A stretch of DNA of 51,531 nt, taken from assembly GCA_002708765.1 (NCBI GenBank), contig PAPD01000035.1, forward strand, positions 1 to 51,531. Direction: 5' to 3'. Source of the stretch: Gammaproteobacteria bacterium (lineage in GTDB: Bacteria; Pseudomonadota; Gammaproteobacteria; Pseudomonadales; Azotimanducaceae). The translations under genes were made by a program, and so were the position numbers. The notes under the pieces are model-generated. The model saw nothing but the letters and a program-made list of their open reading frames with translations. It searched no databases and was not told the DNA's origin. Below are positions 41,964 to 50,193 of the stretch, one piece after another; the first letter of the stretch is position 1, and the number at the start of each line of letters is the position of its first letter.

Positions 41964-42865
41964 GGGCTGGACGGCTCCAATGTGTGACTATTGAGAAACG
42001 ACCAGAGGACTGTGTAGGTTGGCTCTCCCATTAGAGTCGCGGGCCATTCGTGATCTGCTTCTGCGAGTCGATAGTGTTCAACCCTCGAATCCTGACGGCA
42101 GTCATCGTAAACTAGGTGTGTTTCCGATTCGAATTCCGTGGTTTGCTCTGTCTGACATTGATAACGATTACGCCAGAAGTCGATCAAACCAGGGATATCG
42201 TGCATTGTTCCAACCGAAGCCCAGCTTTTCCAGTCCCAGGTATTGTTGTAGGCGATGATCGGATCCAGCACACCATGAATGTGCAGCAGAGGAACGTTGC
42301 GCGCTGGCTCGCAATCTTCTGGTGCCAACGGCATGGTACCTGCGAATGACGCCAGCGCGGCAAAACGATCGCTCAGCTGACAGGCAAATTCATAGGAGAA
42401 CATCGAGCCCAGAGAGTACCCAACGGCGTAATGTCGAGATGCATCCAGTGTATTGCTGGATGCGATGTCATCAATCATGGCTTTGACAAAATTGATATCG
42501 TGATACGCACCTGCGTGGCTGTTCAGTTGCCAGGCTCCCTCATTGGGTGGTATCAGCTTGCCGACAGGAACTGCGATGATAAAACCGTTCTCCTCACCCA
42601 GTGCCTGCCAGTCAAACTGCTGGGGAAATCGCCAGCTACCGGCGCTGCCACCGTTCAGCAGAATGACAAGCGGCATGGGTTCTGCTGGTAGGGCAGCTGG
42701 AACAAACAGATGGTATTTGCGCGTGAGGCCGTCGACACTAATTTCTGTCAGAGGCAGATGCTGCCCATACTTGTCCATCACGTAGACCCAGTAGATGGAA
42801 AAAGCTGCTGAGCCAAGAGCAATAACGCCCAGGACAATGGCCAGGAGCTTCTGTGTTTTTGTCAC
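41960..42865 (-). CDS. Alpha/beta hydrolase, PHB-depolymerase/feruloyl-esterase-like, exported or anchored
   Basis: 301 aa from GTG 42865, chosen because it sits 5 bp after the Kelch gene stop and begins with a membrane segment (TKTQKLLAIVLGVIALGSAA). ATG 42916 would overlap the Kelch gene by 46 bp and add 17 residues. The remainder is an esterase fold: LVILLNGGSAGSW, nucleophile in VGYSLGSMF, acid in GVLDPII and His in ADHEWPAT. Family members cleave polyhydroxybutyrate or aromatic acid esters of sugars. The N-terminal segment places the catalytic domain in the periplasm, unlike the cytoplasmic carboxylesterase at 31464. Confidence 0.82.
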   Translation of the reverse strand: MTKTQKLLAIVLGVIALGSAAFSIYWVYVMDKYGQHLPLTEISVDGLTRKYHLFVPAALPAEPMPLVILLNGGSAGSWRFPQQFDWQALGEENGFIIAVPVGKLIPPNEGAWQLNSHAGAYHDINFVKAMIDDIASSNTLDASRHYAVGYSLGSMFSYEFACQLSDRFAALASFAGTMPLAPEDCEPARNVPLLHIHGVLDPIIAYNNTWDWKSWASVGTMHDIPGLIDFWRNRYQCQTEQTTEFESETHLVYDDCRQDSRVEHYRLAEADHEWPATLMGEPTYTVLWSFLNSHTLEPSSP

Positions 42866-42870
42866 CCGGG

Positions 42871-43839
42871 TTAAATCGCTATGTCTGCAACCCAGACTTC
42901 GGGTGATGACAGCCATTTCTCGGTATCAGATTCTCGCCGTCCATCCCAGCCACCGGCAACATAGAGCCGATCGTCAACAATCGATGCGGCGGGTGAAGAA
43001 ATTGGCTTCGGTAGATTGCTGGTGATCTGCCAATCGCCACCGGCTTCGAGAGTTAGAATGTCGCCGCAAAAACTTTTGTTTTTGCCTGCCGGGGTGTGGT
43101 GACCGCCAATCATCCAGATCTGATTGTTGTAGACAAAGGTTGCACCTTCGGAATGTGAATGGCCATAAGGCAGATCCGGGCCTGCGCGCCAGCTGTCTGT
43201 GGTCGGGTTGTAGATATCGACATTAGTCTGATCAAGCTGTTGTTTGTCGTGGTTCAGCTGGCCGCCAATGACGTAAATTTCATCGTTCAAAACCGCAACT
43301 GAAAGTTGGTTGCGTGGCAGTGGCAAGGGGGCCGCGTCGACCCATTCGGCTCTGGCGCTATTGTGCCAGGCGCTCAGGTCGAATACCCAGTGATCCGGTG
43401 AGTCCGTATCCCTGTCTGCCATTAACCCGGAAACGTAGTGCAAGTTGTTACCGATTCGTGCAAGCCCACCACCGGCTCTGTGTCCGGGCAACAAGGGTGC
43501 TGCTGTGTAACGATCAAGATTAATATCGTATTGCCAGACTTCAGAGATAATGTGGTCCTTGCCGGGATGGATTTTGTCTTTCATGCCGCCTGCGAACCAG
43601 AAGCCATTGCCGTCTGGTACAAGGTTGACGTGGGATAGTGCGCTCGGCAGGTCCTGCAGTTTGGTCCAGCTACCATTTTCGGGATCGAAGACATCCAGTC
43701 GTCTACTGGACATAATGTAGTTTTCGTAGCCGCCCAGCACATACAGTTTATCATTGATGAGCAGGCTGGCTGGTTCCCATTTTGCCACTGGCATGTCGGG
43801 TAGTTGTTGCCAGTCAAAATTGTGTGAGGCGTCACTCAT
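42871..43839 (-). CDS. Kelch-repeat beta-propeller protein (NanM-like)
   Basis: 322 aa. Six Kelch blades can be counted by their double Gly or related ends: LYVLGGYEN, FWFAGGMKD, LHYVSGLMAD, IYVIGGQLN, IWMIGGHHT and LYVAGGWDG. The set closes on itself near the C-terminus. Bacterial relatives include the sialic-acid mutarotase NanM and galactose-oxidase-like folds without copper ligands. A sugar epimerase/mutarotase role is plausible beside an SDR and an enolase-superfamily protein, but Kelch propellers also act as binding scaffolds. No signal peptide is seen, unlike periplasmic NanM. It is 6 bp from the SDR gene, in the same operon. Confidence 0.8.
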   Translation of the reverse strand: MSDASHNFDWQQLPDMPVAKWEPASLLINDKLYVLGGYENYIMSSRRLDVFDPENGSWTKLQDLPSALSHVNLVPDGNGFWFAGGMKDKIHPGKDHIISEVWQYDINLDRYTAAPLLPGHRAGGGLARIGNNLHYVSGLMADRDTDSPDHWVFDLSAWHNSARAEWVDAAPLPLPRNQLSVAVLNDEIYVIGGQLNHDKQQLDQTNVDIYNPTTDSWRAGPDLPYGHSHSEGATFVYNNQIWMIGGHHTPAGKNKSFCGDILTLEAGGDWQITSNLPKPISSPAASIVDDRLYVAGGWDGRRESDTEKWLSSPEVWVADIAI

Positions 43840-43845
43840 AAGTCA

Positions 43846-44658
43846 TTATCCTATTGGAAATTGGCGGTCCATCGCGGCAAGCATGTCGTTGCAGCGAGTC
43901 TGAAGCATCTCACGAGAGTCTGTGCCGTCACAGAATATATACAACTCATCATTGCGTATCCCGGCGAGCACCTGTTCGCCGACTGTGTCAGGCGAAACTG
44001 CAATCTGTTCGAGCCAGGGCATGGTTTTACGACGCTCTGCAATGGCTGCTTTTTCATCAGGTCTAAGGTCAGGATAAAAAATTGGCGTATCGACGACGTG
44101 GGGGCAGAGCACTGATGCAGAAACTTTGGTTTCAGCCAGATCGTTGCGCAGGAATTCAGACAGGCCAACGGCAGCAAACTTACTGGTGCCATAGGGCCCC
44201 TGAGAGTGATGTCCCTGGATGCCGCTGAAGGAAGCAGTATTGACGATGTGTCCCTCGTCGCCACTCTCCAGTATGGCAGGCAGGAAGACCCGAATACCGT
44301 TCAAAGGTCCCCAGACATTGACTTCCATGACCCGGCGCCACTTCTCATCGGGAGTTTCTAATATGACACCCCCACCGCCGATACCGGCATTGTTACAAAG
44401 TACGCTGACAGGGCTGAAAGTGCTGGTGATATCTTTGGCCGCCCTTGCCAGTGTTTCGATGTCTGTGGTGTCGACCTTGAGTGGCAGGACTCTGTCGGTA
44501 ATTTCTTTCAGCTGTTGCTCCGCGTCATCCAGCCGGGCCTGTTGAATATCTCCAATAGCAACATTAGCGCCTGCTTTCGCCAGCGCTTTGGCGATGCCGA
44601 GCCCAACACCGCTGGCACCACCGGTTACAAATGCGGTTTTGTTGGCGAAATCCTGCAT
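43846..44658 (-). CDS. SDR-family oxidoreductase
   Basis: 270 aa from ATG 44658; a TTG one codon earlier is unnecessary. TGGASGVG (12-19), Asp after beta-2 (IGDIQQ, suggesting NAD), CNNAGIGGGG, Ser143 and Y156-GTS-K160 are visible. The C-terminus departs from the usual SDR ending (EMLQTRCNDMLAAMDRQFPI). The start shares one base with the stop of the enolase-superfamily gene (TGATG), so translation is coupled. It probably oxidises a sugar or sugar derivative before dehydration. Confidence 0.88.
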   Translation of the reverse strand: MQDFANKTAFVTGGASGVGLGIAKALAKAGANVAIGDIQQARLDDAEQQLKEITDRVLPLKVDTTDIETLARAAKDITSTFSPVSVLCNNAGIGGGGVILETPDEKWRRVMEVNVWGPLNGIRVFLPAILESGDEGHIVNTASFSGIQGHHSQGPYGTSKFAAVGLSEFLRNDLAETKVSASVLCPHVVDTPIFYPDLRPDEKAAIAERRKTMPWLEQIAVSPDTVGEQVLAGIRNDELYIFCDGTDSREMLQTRCNDMLAAMDRQFPIG

Positions 44659-45767
44659 CAAAGCTCCGCTACTTTATTATGTTCTATAAGGTCAAAATCG
44701 ATCAGGGCACCAAGACCGGGTTCCTGATGGGCGTGGACCATGCCATTTTCATCAACTTCGATATCCTGAACTAGTCCATGTTTCTGCACCTCGTCCGGGA
44801 GCAAGACTTCGAAGTACTCGCAATTTTTAAGAGCCATGATGAGATGTAAGTTGGCGACATTGTTCAGAGAGTTGCCGCCATGGTGAACTTCATAGTTCAT
44901 TTGAAAAGTTTCAGCGGTGTGCGCTGTCTTCAGGCAGGGCGTCAGGCCGCCCTTGATCGCGACGTCGCCGCGCAGGTAGTCAGTGGCTTTTGCCATAATC
45001 CACGGAGCATAAGCACTCGGACCTGTGCCTGGCATCTCGGTTGCCATAATGGGTATGCGCAGATCCTGTTTCAGTTTCACGTAGCCATACAGATCATCAT
45101 AAGCTAGCGGGTCTTCGTACCAGTAGAAGTCCAGCGCTTCGGCAGCACGACCGACGCGGAGTGCGTCCGGGTAGTCATAGGCCCAGCACGAATCTAGCAT
45201 GATGCGATAGTCGTCACCTACAGCCTTGCGGACCGCTTCACAGATCTTAATGTCCCACGCAGCCACCGCGGGCGGATGGATCTTGTACGCGTTCCAGCCG
45301 GCTTCCTTGTAGCGTAATGCCTCTTGTGCATATTCCTCGGTATGTTCGAAGACAGCTGAACTGGCATAAGCAGGCACCGAGTGGCGATACGAACCCATGA
45401 GTTTGTGAATGGGTATTCCAGCTGCCTTACCGGCGAGATCCCAAAGGGCGACGTCGATAGCGCCGATAACACGCATAATGCCGCCCATCGCCCAGATCGA
45501 CATACGTTGATAAATCTTTTCACGATCCAGTGGATCCTGACCAATCAGCATGGGTTTGTATCTTTCTGCAATCAGGTTGGCATCGTTGCCAAGCGAGCTC
45601 AGTGCATTGCCGAGAAATGCGTGTCCTTCGATGCCATCGTCGGTAATGATTCGGACCAGAGCCATGTGGGTTGACCGGGTGCCTGAGCTTTTGACATGAA
45701 GGGTGTAGCGCGTTGGTGGAATGTCGTTCCATTCCCAGACGGTGACTTTTACGTCAGAAATTTTCAT
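44658..45767 (-). CDS. Enolase-superfamily protein (mandelate racemase/sugar-acid dehydratase group)
   Basis: 369 aa with a good ribosome site (AAGGAAAC). The N-terminal capping domain is residues 1-125. The barrel has K162-I-H164 (YKIHPP), metal ligands D192 (LDSCWAY), E218 (YEDP) and E244 (TEMPG), and a His near the end of the seventh strand (H295/H296, EVHHGGNS). Relatives dehydrate sugar acids to 2-keto-3-deoxy acids or racemise them. The second basic residue is His instead of the common Lys, pointing to a less usual subgroup. An aldolase for a 2-keto-3-deoxy acid is encoded at 8353, so the two may act in sequence. Member of a five-gene minus-strand operon. Confidence 0.87.
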   Translation of the reverse strand: MKISDVKVTVWEWNDIPPTRYTLHVKSSGTRSTHMALVRIITDDGIEGHAFLGNALSSLGNDANLIAERYKPMLIGQDPLDREKIYQRMSIWAMGGIMRVIGAIDVALWDLAGKAAGIPIHKLMGSYRHSVPAYASSAVFEHTEEYAQEALRYKEAGWNAYKIHPPAVAAWDIKICEAVRKAVGDDYRIMLDSCWAYDYPDALRVGRAAEALDFYWYEDPLAYDDLYGYVKLKQDLRIPIMATEMPGTGPSAYAPWIMAKATDYLRGDVAIKGGLTPCLKTAHTAETFQMNYEVHHGGNSLNNVANLHLIMALKNCEYFEVLLPDEVQKHGLVQDIEVDENGMVHAHQEPGLGALIDFDLIEHNKVAEL

Positions 45768-45792
45768 CTTGTTTCCTTATGCTCAGTCGTTG

Positions 45793-47406
45793 TTATTCAT
45801 GCGATGTGCGGCGACCTTTGACGTCGACCGGACCAGGATAGTAGACACCCTCAATGGTGTCTCCGTGCAGCAGACCTTCGAAGTCGACGGCGAAATCCCA
45901 GTCACCTTTGTCAATGGCAAAACTGAATTTCAGCTCACTCGCATTGAGTGAGCTGGCGGTGATATCAAAAGGACCCAATTCGTTGTCGATGAGGTAGATG
46001 GTAGCCTCATCAAGTTTCAACAGGTGGGTGCCCCAACCGGTTTCGAGCTCCCAGATTCCTGAGGCGTCGCCATCAAGGGTGGGCTTGGCGGGTTTGTTGT
46101 CAGTGTTCTGCATATCGGCGGCGACCGCAGCTGTGCGCCTCGCCAGATCCGATATTTTATTGTCATTTTCGCAGCGGACCGCTGAAACAAGGCGATCATT
46201 CAGTACTCCGATCCATTTTTCAGGCAGCGCCGCTGCCCCGAGTTTGATGCCAAGGATTGAGCCAACAGTTGCCGCAGTGCAGTCTGTGTCCCAACCCGCC
46301 AGAACGGTGGTGACAATACCCTGTTCGTAGTCTTCGTTGCCGAAGTAGAGCCCCAGAACAACCAGGGCGGCGTTGTTAATTGTATGGACGCCATGATAGT
46401 GGCCGTAGTGTTCATTAATCTGTGACCAGACTATTTGCCAGTTTCGAGTGCCACTCAGCTCTTCCCGGCACCAGGTCTGTGTCTGTTGAATCGCTTCCGC
46501 CAAACGGCTGTCCTGAGGGATTTCAGCGAGACCGGCATTGATGATGTCTTCAGCTTCCGACAAGGCAAATGCAGCCGCAATCATTGCCGCGACAAACATC
46601 TCACCATAGATGCCGTTTTTGTCATGGGAGATTGCAGCATCGCGATAGGCCAATTCCGCAGCTTTCTCCGGCTGACCCGGTGTCACATAGCCGAAAATAT
46701 CGGCTCGAATTTGAGCTCCGATCCACTCGCGAAACGGGTTTCGATACAGGGCTGATTCGGGTGGCCAGATGCTGAGTGCGAAGTTTCTGTAGGCAACACC
46801 TTCTGCGGTGTAAGTGAGACCAAAAGGCATATGGGAGAGCCATGTGTTAGCGATTGTTCGGGAAGACAACTGGGCGCCTTTTTGTTCGAGGGCCAGCAAA
46901 CCGAGGACAGGAAAATCCATATCGTCATCTCGGTCCATAAAGTGAATGTTGTCTAGTGTGGAAGCTTTCAGCTTTTCCGAAATAGCTCGAGGTTCAAAGG
47001 GAATGTAATTGGTAAGTGGCAGGGCGCCTGCATCGCCGAGGTATTTCTCTATTCGGTCCTTGTGCCAGCCTTCAACTGGTTTGCCGAGGGCGCAACCTGC
47101 AGCCCTACCCAGCCAGCCGCCATAAATTCGGTTGTACATATCCTCAGCATCCAAGAACAGCTCAAATTCCCTTGGGCCTTCGGGTCGTGCCGCTTGAATG
47201 TCTTTCAAACTGGAGGGTTCGTCATAGCGAAATGATTCGGTGACAGGCAGAGCGACAAGCTCATCATACAATGCAGTGAATACTGAATCGGAGGCCTTTA
47301 TATGAAGGGCCTGGTTAATTCGATCTGCGATTTCTGCGATGTCGCAGCCTTCTTCCTGGCGCTGCTTGAGTTCGGTTCGAATCAGTTTTTTTTCTAGTGA
47401 AGGCAT
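45793..47406 (-). CDS. ADP-ribosylglycohydrolase-like protein with extra N- and C-terminal domains
   Basis: 537 aa. Residues 1-~85 are a helical extension. The ADP-ribosylglycohydrolase domain (~88-420) has YGGWLGRAAGCALGKPVEGW, a metal loop FMDRDDDMDF, ISHDKNGIYGEMF and AGWDTDCTAATVG. Residues ~440-537 form a beta-rich domain (LLKLDEATIYLIDNELGPFD, KGDWDFAVDFEGLLHG). It is paralogous to 27884-29920 but with different flanking domains and a changed first metal loop (DRDDD in place of TDDD). It should hydrolyse a glycosidic bond, probably to a furanosyl group, in the cytoplasm. It is first gene of the five-gene operon, behind a recognisable promoter. Confidence 0.8.
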   Translation of the reverse strand: MPSLEKKLIRTELKQRQEEGCDIAEIADRINQALHIKASDSVFTALYDELVALPVTESFRYDEPSSLKDIQAARPEGPREFELFLDAEDMYNRIYGGWLGRAAGCALGKPVEGWHKDRIEKYLGDAGALPLTNYIPFEPRAISEKLKASTLDNIHFMDRDDDMDFPVLGLLALEQKGAQLSSRTIANTWLSHMPFGLTYTAEGVAYRNFALSIWPPESALYRNPFREWIGAQIRADIFGYVTPGQPEKAAELAYRDAAISHDKNGIYGEMFVAAMIAAAFALSEAEDIINAGLAEIPQDSRLAEAIQQTQTWCREELSGTRNWQIVWSQINEHYGHYHGVHTINNAALVVLGLYFGNEDYEQGIVTTVLAGWDTDCTAATVGSILGIKLGAAALPEKWIGVLNDRLVSAVRCENDNKISDLARRTAAVAADMQNTDNKPAKPTLDGDASGIWELETGWGTHLLKLDEATIYLIDNELGPFDITASSLNASELKFSFAIDKGDWDFAVDFEGLLHGDTIEGVYYPGPVDVKGRRTSHE

Positions 47407-47442
47407 GCATGCGCCTCAGAGCGCGATGGAAACTGAACGCTA

Positions 47443-47471
47443 AGAGTAGGAACCCACCAATAGGGGGTCAA
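47443..47471 (-). promoter_or_regulatory. Sigma70-type promoter of the ADP-ribosylglycohydrolase-like operon
   Basis: On the minus strand TTGACC (47471-47466) and TACTCT (47448-47443) are 17 bp apart. The -35 is 5 of 6 to consensus and the -10 is weaker. The spacer carries C-runs and G-runs resembling degenerate half-sites. Confidence 0.5.
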
Positions 47472-47487
47472 CCGTAGATCATTCTAG

Positions 47488-47522
47488 TTCACCCAAAACA
47501 CGAGCGGAAAATTATGGGTGAA
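47488..47522. promoter_or_regulatory. Candidate operator: perfect 8-bp inverted arms TTCACCCA / TGGGTGAA
   Basis: Arms at 47488-47495 and 47515-47522 are exact inverse complements with a 19-bp spacer. The right arm with its A/T flank (AAAATTATGGGTGAA) matches the palindrome at 14242-14261. It lies just upstream of the minus-strand -35 element. Confidence 0.5.
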
Positions 47523-47664
47523 AATCATGTTCTCTGACTTGAAAGAGTGCGTCGAAGGGAACAGAGTAGATAGGTCCTGTGTCGGTATCATGTGTCCGTA
47601 AAAGTTATTTATCCGACTATTAGCTAAGAATTTATACCGCTGGCAGTGCATGATTTGAGCTATG

Positions 47665-47679
47665 AAAATGGGTGAAGAA
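47665..47679. promoter_or_regulatory. Candidate operator half-site upstream of transposase-like gene
   Basis: AAAATGGGTGAAGAA (minus-strand reading TTCTTCACCCATTTT) lies 69 bp before the GTG start of the transposase-like gene. Confidence 0.35.
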
Positions 47680-47747
47680 TCAGGTATTTTGGGAGTATTA
47701 TCCAGCTAAGTTGTCTGTAAATCGAACTGTACCGAGGGGAGAGTGAC

Positions 47748-48953
47748 GTGGCCAACAACAGCGATAGTGTAAGTCTGACCGAATTTTCTGAATTGTTATG
47801 TGCCGATGAGACTGGTGCTGACCTCGGTAAGGTTGGTCGCAAGTTTGTCCAGAGCATGTTACTTGGGATCAGCCGGTCTCGATCTGTCAATTTGACTGAT
47901 ATCTCAAGGGGGCTGGAAGAGAAAATCAGGCTGCATGCGACCCATAAAAGACTTTCGCGGAATCTTGAAGACCCTGAACTAACAGCCAACATTGGTGATC
48001 AATTACTTAATCTCGGTGCTGAGCAGATAGGACCGGACACGCTTCTCATCATCCATGTGTGCGAACTCCACAAGAAATACGCCCGTAAGATTGAATTTCT
48101 TTCGAAATCCGAAGACACGCCGGATGCAGGATTTAAGGTTTGTGAAATTCTCGCCAGCGAACCCGAGTCCGGCAGCTATTTTCCAATGCTGGCTCACATC
48201 TGGTCCAATCAGATACCTGGCTTTGTCAGTGATGAGGATGAGATCAGAAAAGCAGTTCGTCGGGTGCAAATAGCTACCGGTAACAACGGCATGTTCTGCA
48301 TCGATGATCACAGTCTTGACTTTGAGACCCTCCGCCCGCTGATGATGGACTCCAGGCTGAATTTTATTTCTTTGGTCCAGGACAGGGACCTTGAATTGGT
48401 GCATAAAGGCGAACACTGCACGATTTCAAAGCTGCTGGAACAAACCGAAACCCGGTATGGAAAAATTCTCTATAAACTTGTTCCGGAAGGAACCCTTGCT
48501 GTATCGAAGATGGATATGGACCTTTTTGTTCATGTGGGAGCTGCCGGAATTAAGTTGGATTCCTGTGATCGACCGCTGAGTTTTATCGCGCTGAAGACAG
48601 AGAGCTCCTATCTTGGGCAGAATTTAACGCCGATCCTCACTTCCAAAACTAATCTCCGTTCCCGAAAGTCGCTGATGGGCCTGATGGACAGATTTCTTTC
48701 GATGCAGGATATTGTCGAAACACATCAAACACTCAGGGACAGTTTCAACCCAGCAAACTTTCGCGTGCTGACATACAATCGCCTACAACTCCTGATGACA
48801 TTACTTGAGGCGGTTATTCACTACGAAGTATCAGTGCAGCGTGGGTTCATGATTCGTGATCAGCGATTTGCTGCTAAACCCCATGATGGTGAATTTGATC
48901 GGACCTACCTGCTGCCGAAAACGGACTACGTTGCCACAGCTGATCGTGTCTAG
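47748..48953 (+). CDS. IS4-like DDE transposase homologue, first catalytic Asp replaced
   Basis: 401 aa from GTG 47748, with GAGGGGAGAG just upstream. The pattern follows IS4-type transposases: a helical N-terminus (NLTDISRGLEEKIRLHATHK), a first beta-strand LLIIHVCELHKKYARKIEFL where family members have Asp but this has H103, YFPMLAHIWSNQIPGF, the second Asp in FCIDDHSLDFETL (D186), RDLELVHKG, the Glu-bearing helix IVETHQTLRD (E324) and FRVLTYNRLQLLMTLLEAVIHYE. The missing Asp suggests loss of activity or a new role. No terminal inverted repeats or target duplication were found in the flanks. Good codon structure and no internal stops argue against recent decay. I may have aligned the first strand wrongly. 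Confidence 0.6.
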   Translation: MANNSDSVSLTEFSELLCADETGADLGKVGRKFVQSMLLGISRSRSVNLTDISRGLEEKIRLHATHKRLSRNLEDPELTANIGDQLLNLGAEQIGPDTLLIIHVCELHKKYARKIEFLSKSEDTPDAGFKVCEILASEPESGSYFPMLAHIWSNQIPGFVSDEDEIRKAVRRVQIATGNNGMFCIDDHSLDFETLRPLMMDSRLNFISLVQDRDLELVHKGEHCTISKLLEQTETRYGKILYKLVPEGTLAVSKMDMDLFVHVGAAGIKLDSCDRPLSFIALKTESSYLGQNLTPILTSKTNLRSRKSLMGLMDRFLSMQDIVETHQTLRDSFNPANFRVLTYNRLQLLMTLLEAVIHYEVSVQRGFMIRDQRFAAKPHDGEFDRTYLLPKTDYVATADRV

Positions 48954-48985
48954 TAGGTAATTGCCACTTTGGGTTGCCTGATAGG

Positions 48986-50170
48986 TCAGGCCCGTAGCCG
49001 CCGATAGGCATCATCGCCGGTTTTCTCGGCAACACTCAATCCAAGTTCGTGAGCATCCATGATTGCCTGTAACAGCGAGTCTTGTGTTACTTTCATCGGC
49101 ATCTGATGGCTGTTGGCGTTGGCCATCGCCGACGCGATGATGATGTCTAGTTTGCCACTTTCCTGTGGTGACACGGAGAATTGCCCCAGATGAATGGGTA
49201 AACCAACACGTGCGAAAAACCGCGCTACCTTCTCAGCATCTCCAGATTGTTCCATCGCAAGTTGCACCATGGTGCCCATGGCCACCATTTCGCCATGCAA
49301 GTAGTTAGTATGTAGTTCGTCAATCTGCGTGTATGCCAGCGCCATGGGATGGGCGAGTGCCAGGCCGCCGCTTTCAAATCCAATGCCACTGAGCAGTGTG
49401 TTTGCTTCGACTACTTTTTCGAGAGCATCACCGTTCTGGCTTGCAACTACAGCTTTTGCAGCGGCTTCCCCATGTTCAAAAAGCGTCTGGGCACAAATTT
49501 CACCCATGGCACAGGAAGCAAGTGTTGGGCGCGCGCCAAGAGGTGTCCGGGCGTCAGGGTTATTCATGCAGACCCTGGCTTCATACCAGGTCGCCATTGC
49601 ATCACCCATACCGGCAACGAGATAGCGTTCATCTGCATCGGCGATGATGTCCGTGTCCATGACTACGAGGGTAGGGCTCGTGGGATAAAACTCGACAACA
49701 TCGCTTGCACCCTCTGGGGTGTAGAGAACCGACAGTGCAGAACAGGGCGCATCATTCGATGCGAGTGTCGGCACGATAACGACTGGAATATCGAGTCGCC
49801 AGGAAATGCTTTTGCCGGCATCGACCGGTTTGCCGCCACCGACAGCGATCAGGCAGTCAATGTTTTCATCGTTCAGCGCAGCCACATGTTTTTCTATTTC
49901 CGGTAATGAGCATTCTCCGTCGAAGATGCAATTCACCGATTCGATATGGTTGCTGTGCAGGCTCTCGGTGACACGAGCTCCTTCCGCGGCAAGTCCTCGC
50001 CTGGATGCCAGAATGCCGACGCGTTTTACATTGATGATGCCAATGTAGCTACCGATCTCACTGATGACTCCTGGGCCCTGTATGTATCGTTGGGGCGCCG
50101 CCATTACCAGCGGCGGTTTCCGGTTGTGGCTGCCATAAAGTTTTTTTGCAGAAAAAATTTCCTTGGCCAA
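48986..50170 (-). CDS. GldA-like iron/zinc-dependent dehydrogenase
   Basis: 394 aa from TTG 50170, supported by a strong Shine-Dalgarno (AGGAGGG) 8 nt upstream. The glycerol-dehydrogenase-type Rossmann part has AAPQRYIQGPGVISEIG, VGGGKPVDAGKS and PTLASNDAPCSALSV. The metal site is visible as GMGDAMATWYEA (Asp), GLALAHPMA (His) and NYLHGEMVAMG (His). The reaction is NAD-linked interconversion of a polyol or hydroxy compound and its ketone/aldehyde. In this context it could reduce the aldehyde produced by the aldolase. It lies 23 bp after the PhyH-like gene and is the last gene of a minus-strand series that begins beyond the window. Confidence 0.88.
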   Translation of the reverse strand: MAKEIFSAKKLYGSHNRKPPLVMAAPQRYIQGPGVISEIGSYIGIINVKRVGILASRRGLAAEGARVTESLHSNHIESVNCIFDGECSLPEIEKHVAALNDENIDCLIAVGGGKPVDAGKSISWRLDIPVVIVPTLASNDAPCSALSVLYTPEGASDVVEFYPTSPTLVVMDTDIIADADERYLVAGMGDAMATWYEARVCMNNPDARTPLGARPTLASCAMGEICAQTLFEHGEAAAKAVVASQNGDALEKVVEANTLLSGIGFESGGLALAHPMALAYTQIDELHTNYLHGEMVAMGTMVQLAMEQSGDAEKVARFFARVGLPIHLGQFSVSPQESGKLDIIIASAMANANSHQMPMKVTQDSLLQAIMDAHELGLSVAEKTGDDAYRRLRA

Positions 50171-50193
50171 GTCAGGTCCCTCCTGTTTGTTTG

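Larger units (their letters stand above)
47407..47747. other. 341-bp intergenic region with promoter and candidate operators
   Basis: This divergent region contains the promoter of the ADP-ribosylglycohydrolase-like operon, an inverted pair of the shared half-site and a further half-site nearer the transposase-like gene. The stretch 47530-47660 is A/T-rich and shows nothing else that I can support. Confidence 0.6.

Noticed and set aside
48976-48991. GCCTGA-TAGG-TCAGGC hairpin between convergent genes, considered as a terminator
   Set aside because: There is no T-run on either strand and the stem is short. It may be chance.
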